Shown here piece by piece: positions 1-5,892 of a stretch of 7,395 nt of DNA. The DNA is taken from the NCBI GenBank assembly GCA_021159825.1, contig JAGHDR010000026.1:1-7395 (forward strand), read 5' to 3'. Positions within the stretch are counted from its first letter, which is position 1, and each line of letters begins with the position of its first letter. The stretch is from Deltaproteobacteria bacterium (GTDB taxonomy: Bacteria > Desulfobacterota > DSM-4660 > Desulfatiglandales > Desulfatiglandaceae). A model generated the notes under the pieces. That model was not told where the DNA came from, did not search any database, and saw nothing but the letters and a program-made list of their open reading frames with translations. Made by a program: the position numbers and the translations under genes.

Positions 1-1747
1 GGATAATCCGTTCCGGACGCGCCCGCACACAAATACCGCAACGACGGCATCGGGTGGGGTTGGGCAGGGGGTTGCCTTTTTCATCTTCATTGATGGCACC
101 GAAGGGACATTCCTCCGTACACCGTTTACACTGGGTGCATCGGTTCATGTTGAATTCCGGGTAGGTCATGTCCCCGGCTCTGGGATGAACCGCCTTGCCT
201 TCCGCGGTTAGTTCGGAACACTGAATGGCCTTCATGGCAGCGCCTGCCGCATCATCCAGGACCTTGGCCGTTTCCATGGGTCGTTTGACGCACCCCGCGC
301 TGTAAATGCCGGTTCGACGGGTCTCATAGGGGAAACAGATAAAGTGAGAATCAGGAAATCCGTATTTTAAAGTGGGCAGCTCCGGTCCCTGTCGATATTC
401 CAGGTTCAGGGCGGAGTTGGCGAAAAAACCCGAATCCGGAAGGACCTCCATCATACCTTCTTCGTCCGCGCCTTCCGTATCGGCAGGCGCTTTGATTTTA
501 GGGGCCACATCCGGTTTTGAAGCGGGCACCATACCCACGGCCAAGACCACCAGATCCAATTCTTCAATCTTGATCTTCTCTCCCAGAAGTTCGTCATCCG
601 CTTCCACGAAGAGTTTTCCACCGGCCTCACCCACTTCCGTGGCAGCGCCCCGAATGAATATGTTGCCATCTTCCTGGGCTTTGCGGTAAAAATCTTCCGC
701 CTGACCCACCGTGCGGATGTCTTTATACAGAACGTAGTTCACCGCTTCCGGATCCTGCTCTTTCACGTAGGTGGCCTGTTTCATGGAAACCAGGCAGCAT
801 GCGGCCGAACAATAGGGCAGATGATCCGGGTCCCGGGAACCGGCACACTGAATGAACAGCACATTTTTCACCGGACTGCCGTCGGAGGGCCGGGTGATTT
901 TTCCGGCCGCCGCCATCTCTTCCATTTCAACATTGGTAATGACATCCTTGAACTGGCCATAACCCAGATGCCCCAGTTTGTTGGCATCATAGGGGACCCA
1001 CCCCGTGGCTTGCACCACGGACCCTGCCCGTTCATTGACCACATTACCGTTATTCCTAATATCCACGGAAAACAGGCCGGGACCGCCGCTGATTTTTTCA
1101 ACCGTCGAAGCGGTATAGACCTTGATTTTGTCTTCCGCTTCCACCGCCTGGATCAACTCTTCCGCACCGGTATCCGTCAGTTCTTTATAGGGAAGGGTGA
1201 TGATCTTTTTCATTTTGCCTAAAAAACCGCCCAGCCTGTCTTCTTTTTCCACCAGGATCGCCTGGTACCCGGCTTTAGCGGTTTCAAGAGCCGCCGTCAT
1301 ACCGGCCAGACCACCGCCCACCACCAGCACATCCTTGGAATATTCCTCTTCCGCCTTGAAGGGTTCCGGCGGTTCGGTATCCTTGGCTTTGGAACATCCC
1401 ATGCGCAGGTTGTCCTCCGCCAGTTCCTGGGTATTTTCCTCTTTGGGGGGCATGACCCAGGCCACGTGCTCCCTTAAATTGACCCGGTCAACCACCACAT
1501 TCAAACCAAAGTTGAATACGTCATAGTTGACCCGGTAGGAACAGGCGCCGATGATCACCGTATTGATCCCCTCATCGGCGATATCTTTCTTGATCAGTTC
1601 AACCCCTTCAGTATTACACAGGCAGGGATGATCCTTTGAGACGTCAATGGTGAAACCTTCAGTCCCTTCCTCCTTGAGCTGTTCAATGTCCAGGGCATCT
1701 CCAATGCCGCACCCGGTGCATATATAAACTGCTGTCTTCTTGTCCAT
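1..1747 (-). CDS. qmoB: QmoB, HdrA-like flavoprotein subunit of the quinone-interacting membrane-bound oxidoreductase (partial, 3' end outside window)
   Basis: Qmo passes electrons from the quinone pool to APS reductase; QmoB is a cytoplasmic HdrA-like FAD/Fe-S subunit. I read 582 uninterrupted codons from the ATG at 1747 to the window edge. Visible parts: an HdrA-type N-terminal domain with C10, C13, C42, C44, C69 and C118; an FAD Rossmann motif VVGGGLAG at about 142-149; the HdrA-type cysteine set C301, C313, C317, C318 (QCAG...YCSAACC); AGCVKRP near the end of the flavin domain; and a ferredoxin domain at about 537-578. The first 4Fe-4S motif is complete (C537, C540, C543, C547). The second has C567, C570 and C573, but Arg577 stands where the fourth cysteine is expected before Pro578. 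Family members are roughly 750 residues long with a C-terminal MvhD-like domain, which would lie outside the window. The gene starts 4 nt after qmoA. QmoB rather than QmoA is supported by the ferredoxin pair and the gene order. Confidence 0.95.
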   Translation of the reverse strand, partial: MDKKTAVYICTGCGIGDALDIEQLKEEGTEGFTIDVSKDHPCLCNTEGVELIKKDIADEGINTVIIGACSYRVNYDVFNFGLNVVVDRVNLREHVAWVMPPKEENTQELAEDNLRMGCSKAKDTEPPEPFKAEEEYSKDVLVVGGGLAGMTAALETAKAGYQAILVEKEDRLGGFLGKMKKIITLPYKELTDTGAEELIQAVEAEDKIKVYTASTVEKISGGPGLFSVDIRNNGNVVNERAGSVVQATGWVPYDANKLGHLGYGQFKDVITNVEMEEMAAAGKITRPSDGSPVKNVLFIQCAGSRDPDHLPYCSAACCLVSMKQATYVKEQDPEAVNYVLYKDIRTVGQAEDFYRKAQEDGNIFIRGAATEVGEAGGKLFVEADDELLGEKIKIEELDLVVLAVGMVPASKPDVAPKIKAPADTEGADEEGMMEVLPDSGFFANSALNLEYRQGPELPTLKYGFPDSHFICFPYETRRTGIYSAGCVKRPMETAKVLDDAAGAAMKAIQCSELTAEGKAVHPRAGDMTYPEFNMNRCTQCKRCTEECPFGAINEDEKGNPLPNPTRCRRCGICVRARPERII

Positions 1748-1751
1748 CGAG

Positions 1752-3020
1752 TTACCTCCTCGCGATTGATTGGATAGCCTTCAAAGCGGATGACGTGGCG
1801 TCCTGCACGGATGAAGCAACATCCGTGGGTCGCCTGACGCAACCGGCGCCGTATATGCCGGCTTTTTCCGGATCATTGACCACGAAACCATATTCGTCCG
1901 CCGCCACTTCGGGTGCGCCGTCTATGTCGAACTTGTTGGGAACCATGCCGGTGGCCAGAACCGCCATGTCAAAGGTCATGCGAAGCTGCTCACCGGTCCG
2001 TGTATTTTCACCTTCCAGTAACAGGCTGCCCGTTGCCTCATCCTCTGAGATGTTTGCAATTTTGCTCTTGATGAATTCTATTTTTTCATCTTCCTGAACC
2101 TTGGTATAAAAATCTTCGAGCCGATCCAAGGCACGTATATCAATAAAAAAGATGCTGATGGCGCAATCCGGGTGGGCCTCCCGCACATAGATGGCCTGCT
2201 TCATGGAAGCCAGACAACAGACGCCGGAACAGTAGGGAAGGTGATTTTCGTCTCTGGACCCCGCGCACTGAACAAAGGCGATATTTTTGACTTCCTTACC
2301 GTCCGATGGCCTGAGGATCTTTCCCCCGGTGGGCCCGTTAGGTGAAGCCATGCGCTCCATCATCATATTAGTGATCACATTTTTGTATTCGCCGAACCCG
2401 TAATAATCGATTTTTTCCGCTTCGTAGGGATCCCAACCCGCAGCCCATACAATCGCGCCCACGTTCAAATCAAAAGTGGTCTCCGCCATATCCAGCTCAA
2501 CGGCGTCATATTCACAGGCTTCCAGGCACTTCTTGCCGTCTTCGGTTTCCACAATGGAAGGATCCATCACATACCGCATGGGAAATGCAAATTCATGGGG
2601 AAGATACGCGCCCTTGATCTTGTCCATACCAAAATTGAAGGGATTGTCGATCTCCGCTTCACAGACGTCGCTGCACTTGCCGCAACAAGTGCATTTATCG
2701 TTCACATACCGGGGTAACAATTTGATGGACACATCGTAATTGCCTTCAGATCCCGAGATATTCGCCACTTCGGCCATGGTGAAAAAGCGAACTTTCGGAT
2801 TCTGTCTCATGCGCCGGAAATTAATTTCAAGACCGCAATTGGGCGGGCACAGCTTAGGAAAATACTGATACAACTGGGTCACTCGCCCCCCCAGGTAAGG
2901 ATTCTTTTCAACCAGCACCACATCATAACCGGCCTCGGCCGCTTCCAGGGCGGACGTAATCCCGCTCATGCCTCCGCCAACCACCAGTATACTCTGGTTC
3001 GTCGTTTGTACCTCTGCCAT
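1752..3020 (-). CDS. qmoA: QmoA, HdrA-like flavoprotein subunit of the quinone-interacting membrane-bound oxidoreductase
   Basis: Cytoplasmic FAD subunit of the Qmo complex, which links the menaquinone pool to APS reductase. The protein has 422 residues, the usual size. Visible parts: an N-terminal FAD motif VVGGGMSG (13-20); NPYLGGRV at 40-47; the conserved LCPPNCG with C58 and C62; a 4Fe-4S-like motif C110, C113, C116, C120, with Glu instead of the usual Pro after the last Cys; an isolated pair C165/C169; the HdrA-type set C252, C264, C268, C269 (QCAG...YCSGVCC), shared with QmoB; and GIYGAGCVRRP near the C-terminus (C394). The ATG at 3020 is chosen because it has GGAGGA just upstream and gives the standard MAEVQ-type N-terminus before the Rossmann fold. 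An in-frame TTG at 3083 would add 21 residues unlike the family. The gene lies behind aprA after a terminator hairpin and is 4 nt ahead of qmoB. QmoA and QmoB are paralogues of the HdrA flavin core. Confidence 0.96.
   Translation of the reverse strand: MAEVQTTNQSILVVGGGMSGITSALEAAEAGYDVVLVEKNPYLGGRVTQLYQYFPKLCPPNCGLEINFRRMRQNPKVRFFTMAEVANISGSEGNYDVSIKLLPRYVNDKCTCCGKCSDVCEAEIDNPFNFGMDKIKGAYLPHEFAFPMRYVMDPSIVETEDGKKCLEACEYDAVELDMAETTFDLNVGAIVWAAGWDPYEAEKIDYYGFGEYKNVITNMMMERMASPNGPTGGKILRPSDGKEVKNIAFVQCAGSRDENHLPYCSGVCCLASMKQAIYVREAHPDCAISIFFIDIRALDRLEDFYTKVQEDEKIEFIKSKIANISEDEATGSLLLEGENTRTGEQLRMTFDMAVLATGMVPNKFDIDGAPEVAADEYGFVVNDPEKAGIYGAGCVRRPTDVASSVQDATSSALKAIQSIARR
1754..1760 (-). promoter_or_regulatory. 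Shine-Dalgarno of qmoB inside the end of qmoA
   Basis: AGGAGGT lies 6 nt before the qmoB ATG and overlaps the last codons and stop of qmoA (the Arg-Arg-stop end). This fixes the qmoB start at 1747 and suggests translational coupling of the two subunits. Confidence 0.85.
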
Positions 3021-3024
3021 TGTC

Positions 3025-3030
3025 TCCTCC
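3025..3030 (-). promoter_or_regulatory. Shine-Dalgarno of qmoA (decides the start)
   Basis: GGAGGA sits 4 nt before the ATG at 3020. No comparable site precedes the upstream TTG at 3083, so the shorter 422-residue protein is preferred. Confidence 0.8.
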
Positions 3031-3073
3031 AGCGTTGTTGTTTTTTCAAATACGTATCTCACCACTACCCACT

Positions 3074-3090
3074 TTGCCGGCAATTCACAA
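3074..3090 (-). promoter_or_regulatory. Possible operator upstream of qmoA: Rex-like half-site next to a 10-bp palindrome
   Basis: On the minus strand TTGTGAA (3084-3090) is directly followed by the perfect palindrome TTGCCGGCAA (3074-3083). TTGTGAA equals one arm of the known Rex operator TTGTGAA-N4-TTCACAA, but the second arm is not matched. The 3021-3120 stretch otherwise has no convincing -35/-10 pair. The best guess is a weak extended -10 (TGaGATACG) near 3054-3062, which I do not claim as a promoter. Confidence 0.2.
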
Positions 3091-3120
3091 AATGAACACT
3101 GAACAGGTACGCATCCGCAA

Positions 3121-3160
3121 TTAATAAAATGCTCCAGGCATCATAAAGACGCCTGGAGCA
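3121..3160 (-). terminator. Hairpin terminator between aprA and qmoA
   Basis: On the minus strand a perfect 10-bp stem, TGCTCCAGGC / GCCTGGAGCA (3151-3160 with 3130-3139), encloses an 11-nt loop and is followed directly by TTTTATTAA. It lies 21 nt after the aprA stop. The tract is only moderately U-rich, so partial read-through into qmoA is plausible. That would explain how one promoter can give abundant AprBA and less Qmo. It could also act as a 3' stabilising hairpin for an aprBA transcript. Confidence 0.8.
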
Positions 3161-3181
3161 ATGGTCAACAAAGGTTAATGA

Positions 3182-5065
3182 TTATACACCGGGGATGTTC
3201 CAGATATCTTTCTTGGACATTTCCCATTCGCCGGTCGCAGGATCACGTCTGCAGTTGGCAAAACAGTGCCAGTTTTCTTCATCCATGGTCGGTGTATCGG
3301 CCCTGAAATAGTATCCGGGCCAACGGGTCTCATCACGGAACAGCATGGTGCGCACATGGGCTTCCGCCTGCGCCATGCGGTGCCTATTCTCCCAGCACCT
3401 TTCCAGTTCGTAGATACCCTCGGCAGCCAGTTTCTCTGCATCTTCCTGCAGATACACGAACAGCTCCATGGCTCTCTCAAGATTCGGTTTGCTGGTCTTG
3501 AAGGCCGCGGTTACGCCGCCGGCGTACTCATCCATGATCTTCTGCATACGATCCATGAAGGGGCGCCACAGGATATAGTTGGGGTTGACGGAGGGTTCGG
3601 TGGTGATATTGCAAAATTCCTGGTAGGTATCCAGAGGCGCCAAGATCTTTGCTTTCAAATCTTCCACCACAGCCGCATCGACGTTGGGCGCAGCACCCTT
3701 TTCCACGATGTATTTGATGGCGGCTTTACCGGTAATACGACCTTCCGCATGAGAACCGGAGGAGAATTTATGGCTGGAAGCACCGGAGGCGTCGCCGGCC
3801 GCAAACAGACCGTCCACCGTTGTCATGTTGTTAAAACCCCATTTGTAGGGGGTGTCCAGATCTTCGGGACCGCTCACCCATGCGCCGGAAGCGCCGGAGT
3901 GGGAACCGATAAAGTACGGCTCACAAGCGGCGATTTCGGAATGTTTCTCTTCGGGTTTGACGTTCATGGCCGCCCAGAGATGGGCCTGGGAAATGGTCAT
4001 ATCCAGAAAATCTTCCCATGCTTCGGACTCCAGTTCCTTCAGTTTCTTCTTGTAGCCCTTGGGGTCTTCCTTGTAGGCGTCGGCGATTTTGCCCATGGCC
4101 TCAGCGGTTTCCATGTACAAGGGACCTAAGCCTTCATCAATATCCAGCATACCCAGGTAATTCCTGAGGTTGGCCGGAATGGGTTTGGCCAGGCCGTATG
4201 GGGCCCAGTTGTTGAGTTCTTCTTTCCTGACCGTCATGTATTCGCCGCCCACGGCGCTGATGGCGCGGGATTTGAACAGCAGGAACCATGCACCCACGGG
4301 GCCGTACGCATCCTTGAACCGGACAGGAATGAAACGCACTTCCTGACAGGTCATCTCAGCACCGGCCTTGATGGTGAAATAAGCACTGGAACCGGTGTTG
4401 AAAGGCGGATACCAGGAACGTCCAAACCCTTCACCCACGGAACGGGGACGGAACACATGCACCGCGCCGCCCATGGTGGCAACAGTACATTTGGCCTTGA
4501 ACACATAGAATTTTTCTTCACGGGTGCTGAAGCCCACAGCGCCCACACACTTGTTGCCATCCAAAAGCGGCTCGACGATGAAAACACGCTCGAAAATCTC
4601 GCCACCCGCATCGGCGATGGCGTTTTTGGCGGCTTCCGCGACGAGGATCTTGTAGGACTCACCGTTGATCATGAGCTGCCAGCGACCTTCATGAATGTAC
4701 TTGCCGTCTTCATCCAGCCAGATTTTAAGACCCCACTTTTCAAACAGGTGAACCGAAGAGTCCACGTGGCGGGCGATGTTGTACACCAGATCTTCCCTGG
4801 AAATACCCATCAGGTCCTGACGCACGTAACGAACGTAGTCTTCGAGGGTGTTGTCGCCGTCTTTCACGCCCACATACTGGTTGATGGCGGAAAGCCCCAT
4901 GGCCACAGCGCCGCTTCGATCCAAGGCCGCTTTGTCCACCAGGGTAATTTTAAGGTTGTTTTTCTTTGCCCAGTAGGCGGCTTCAGTGGCCACGCCACAG
5001 GCTGAGAATCCCCCACCGAGAATCAGGAGGTCAGTGTTTACTTCTACTGTTTCAAAATTTGCCAT
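3182..5065 (-). CDS. aprA: Adenylylsulfate (APS) reductase, alpha subunit
   Basis: Catalytic FAD subunit of dissimilatory APS reductase, which reduces adenosine 5'-phosphosulfate to sulfite and AMP in the cytoplasm. The protein has 627 residues, slightly shorter than the 640-660 typical of the family. Visible parts: an N-terminal Rossmann motif LILGGGFSACG (14-24) of the fumarate reductase/succinate dehydrogenase flavoprotein superfamily; SGAVAMGLSAINQY with N62; the conserved PRSVGEGFGRSWYPPFNTGSSAYF block (206-230); CQEVRFIPVRFKD with R244 and R249; GSHSGASGAW with H389; and the C-terminal FAD contact AAGDASGASSHKFSSGSHAEG (422-442). N62, R249 and H389 probably correspond to the known substrate-pocket Asn, Arg and His; this assignment is by motif, not alignment. 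The dissimilatory (not sulfur-oxidising) direction is inferred from the qmo genes. AGGAGGT lies 8 nt before the ATG, and aprB ends 19 nt upstream, so the two subunits are cotranscribed. Confidence 0.98.
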   Translation of the reverse strand: MANFETVEVNTDLLILGGGFSACGVATEAAYWAKKNNLKITLVDKAALDRSGAVAMGLSAINQYVGVKDGDNTLEDYVRYVRQDLMGISREDLVYNIARHVDSSVHLFEKWGLKIWLDEDGKYIHEGRWQLMINGESYKILVAEAAKNAIADAGGEIFERVFIVEPLLDGNKCVGAVGFSTREEKFYVFKAKCTVATMGGAVHVFRPRSVGEGFGRSWYPPFNTGSSAYFTIKAGAEMTCQEVRFIPVRFKDAYGPVGAWFLLFKSRAISAVGGEYMTVRKEELNNWAPYGLAKPIPANLRNYLGMLDIDEGLGPLYMETAEAMGKIADAYKEDPKGYKKKLKELESEAWEDFLDMTISQAHLWAAMNVKPEEKHSEIAACEPYFIGSHSGASGAWVSGPEDLDTPYKWGFNNMTTVDGLFAAGDASGASSHKFSSGSHAEGRITGKAAIKYIVEKGAAPNVDAAVVEDLKAKILAPLDTYQEFCNITTEPSVNPNYILWRPFMDRMQKIMDEYAGGVTAAFKTSKPNLERAMELFVYLQEDAEKLAAEGIYELERCWENRHRMAQAEAHVRTMLFRDETRWPGYYFRADTPTMDEENWHCFANCRRDPATGEWEMSKKDIWNIPGV

Positions 5066-5084
5066 TATAAGTTACCTCCTCTCT

Positions 5085-5519
5085 CTATAGTGTAGGAACT
5101 GCATCAAGACCTAAAGATGCAGGCTCGGTTGCGAGGGCTTCGCTGTTCAGATCGTCCTGGGTTGCAAAACCGCCCAATGGATCCGCGGAACCTTCTTCAG
5201 TGGTCCGGATGGGGAACTTAAACCTTTTCAGGCTGCCATCACGAAACTTGACGGTCCACATGATATCCTCGGAACCGCGAAGCGGTGTACAGCTTGCGCC
5301 CAAAGGAATAAAATCGGCATAACCGCGAACATCCATGGCCTGCTGCGGGCAAATCTTGACGCAACACTGGCATTCCCAGCACATGGAAGGATCACGATTG
5401 TACGCCTTCATCTTCTCTTGATCCAGCACCATGAGGTCGTTGGGGCAAATGTACATACAAGCTGTCCTGTCTTGCCCTTTACAACCATCGCATTTTTCTG
5501 CAATTACGAAACTTGGCAT
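5085..5519 (-). CDS. aprB: Adenylylsulfate (APS) reductase, beta subunit (two 4Fe-4S clusters)
   Basis: Ferredoxin-like electron-transfer subunit that delivers electrons to the FAD of AprA. The protein has 144 residues. The eight ligands are all present and match the numbering known from the Archaeoglobus enzyme: C10, C13, C21 and C57 for one cluster, and C25, C47, C50 and C53 for the other. The long spacer between C13 and C21 is diagnostic of AprB. Residues 59-110 match the beta-sheet middle domain (GYADFIPLG, IMWTVKFRDGSLKRFKFPIRT). The acidic, Pro/Ala-rich tail (about 105-144) matches the segment that wraps around AprA in the family. The ATG at 5519 has AGGAGGT 6 nt upstream. It is the first gene of the aprBA-qmoAB(C) set and follows a structured leader of about 260 nt. 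Confidence 0.98.
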   Translation of the reverse strand: MPSFVIAEKCDGCKGQDRTACMYICPNDLMVLDQEKMKAYNRDPSMCWECQCCVKICPQQAMDVRGYADFIPLGASCTPLRGSEDIMWTVKFRDGSLKRFKFPIRTTEEGSADPLGGFATQDDLNSEALATEPASLGLDAVPTL

Positions 5520-5583
5520 TAGTATACCTCCTGATTTAACAATTTAAAAACGGTAAATGTTGATACGATCAAAAAAACCATTT

Positions 5584-5602
5584 GCCCCGGAAAAGTTCCA
5601 GG
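5584..5602 (-). other. Leader hairpin 3, before a T-run
   Basis: The minus strand reads CCTGGAA-CTT-TTCCGGG, a 7-bp stem with one G-U pair and a 3-nt loop (5586-5602). Seven Ts follow only after an 8-nt gap, so it is not a canonical terminator. It could be a weak attenuator or pausing hairpin. Confidence 0.4.
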
Positions 5603-5606
5603 CTTA

Positions 5607-5616
5607 CACCTCCTTT
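5607..5616 (-). other. Orphan perfect Shine-Dalgarno in the apr leader
   Basis: AAAGGAGGTG is a ten-base match to the complement of the usual 16S rRNA 3' end. It is stronger than the SD of any gene in the window. No ATG, GTG or TTG follows at usable distance; only a CTG at 7 nt does, opening a 10-codon frame. It may be a ribosome standby site, a remnant of a lost leader gene, or chance. Confidence 0.5.
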
Positions 5617-5637
5617 CTCTGCAATTAAGGTCCAGAG
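5617..5637 (-). other. Leader hairpin 2
   Basis: The minus strand has CTCTG / CAGAG, a 5-bp stem with an 11-nt loop, ending directly against the orphan Shine-Dalgarno at 5607-5616. It is short, and an alternative CTGC/GCAG pairing exists in the same place. Confidence 0.35.
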
Positions 5638-5643
5638 CAGCCG

Positions 5644-5676
5644 CCGGTCGGAGCAAAATGGATTATCCCCAACCGG
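5644..5676 (-). other. Leader hairpin 1, ten-pair stem
   Basis: The minus strand has CCGGTTGGGG (5667-5676) pairing along its full length with CTCCGACCGG (5644-5653), with two G-U wobbles and a 13-nt loop. No T-run follows, so it is not a terminator. It is the most stable structure visible in the apr leader. Confidence 0.55.
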
Positions 5677-5761
5677 AAATCTTCACCCCTACCTTCAAAA
5701 TGCACCCACTTGCCACTTCAAAATCGGCACTGCACCCTCAAACTTCGGCCTTGAACAGACT

Positions 5762-5779
5762 TTGTGCATTTTTGAACAA
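5762..5779 (-). promoter_or_regulatory. Rex-like operator at the apr transcription start
   Basis: The minus strand reads TTGTTCAAAAATGCACAA. Compared with the Rex consensus TTGTGAAATATTTCACAA it matches at 13 of 18 positions, with the TTGT-N10-ACAA arms at exact spacing. It begins 5 nt after the -10 box and covers the predicted start site, a position where a repressor would block transcription. Rex senses NADH/NAD+ and is known to control sulfate-reduction genes in related bacteria. Assignment here is inferred from motif and position only. Confidence 0.45.
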
Positions 5780-5784
5780 GCTCA

Positions 5785-5812
5785 TTTATATCGAATTTTA
5801 TGGAGGTGTCAA
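5785..5812 (-). promoter_or_regulatory. Sigma70-type promoter for aprBA-qmoABC
   Basis: On the minus strand a perfect -35 TTGACA (5807-5812) is followed by a 16-bp spacer and TATAAA (5785-5790, 5 of 6). It lies 40 nt past the phosphofructokinase stop. The predicted start is near 5778, leaving a leader of about 260 nt. It is the strongest promoter-like sequence in the window, as expected for genes of very abundant enzymes. Confidence 0.75.
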
Positions 5813-5843
5813 GAAAAAATGATCAAAAAGGTTCAAGATTCTC

Positions 5844-5892
5844 AAAAAAATTTAGGAAGAACCCACCAGATCTCTGGGTTGCCCGGTGGATT
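5844..5892 (-). terminator. Possible weak terminator overlapping the end of the phosphofructokinase gene
   Basis: On the minus strand AATCCACC (5885-5892) can pair with GGTGGGTT (5860-5867), an 8-bp stem with one wobble and a 17-nt loop that holds a small GGG/CCC hairpin. The stop codon and seven Ts (5844-5850) follow after a 9-nt gap. The gap makes it imperfect, but it is the only candidate between this gene and the apr promoter. Confidence 0.35.

Larger units (their letters stand above)
5520..5778 (-). promoter_or_regulatory. Long structured 5' leader of the apr-qmo transcript
   Basis: This is the stretch between the predicted transcription start (about 5778) and aprB. No conserved protein is visible on either strand. 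On the minus strand it contains, in order: imperfect direct repeats, a strong hairpin (5644-5676), a second hairpin (5617-5637), a perfect orphan Shine-Dalgarno (5607-5616), a third hairpin (5584-5602), a seven-T run (5571-5577), and the real aprB Shine-Dalgarno AGGAGGT (5526-5532). I do not recognise a known riboswitch family. A mRNA-stabilising or translation-enhancing leader is the simplest reading; a cis-regulator is possible. The existence of the leader depends on the promoter call at 5785-5812. Confidence 0.5.

Noticed and set aside
821..1526. Plus-strand frames opposite qmoB
   Set aside because: The minus-strand frame from 1747 to the edge is uninterrupted and gives a clear QmoB, so these are shadows.
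3021..3083. N-terminal extension of QmoA from a TTG at 3083
   Set aside because: It adds 21 residues unlike the family, lacks a Shine-Dalgarno, and the ATG at 3020 has GGAGGA directly upstream and the expected N-terminus.
3266..4129. Plus-strand open frame of 287 codons
   Set aside because: It lies wholly antisense to aprA, which is unmistakable. The frame is a shadow of the coding bias of that gene and shows no recognisable domain.
4457..5005. Plus-strand open frame of 182 codons
   Set aside because: It is antisense to the N-terminal half of aprA and has no recognisable protein features.
5807..5892. A strong intrinsic terminator directly behind phosphofructokinase formed by the A/T-rich stretch 5813-5850
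   Set aside because: No stem adjoining the T-runs could be found. Only the imperfect hairpin at 5860-5892 remains, and it is reported with low confidence.
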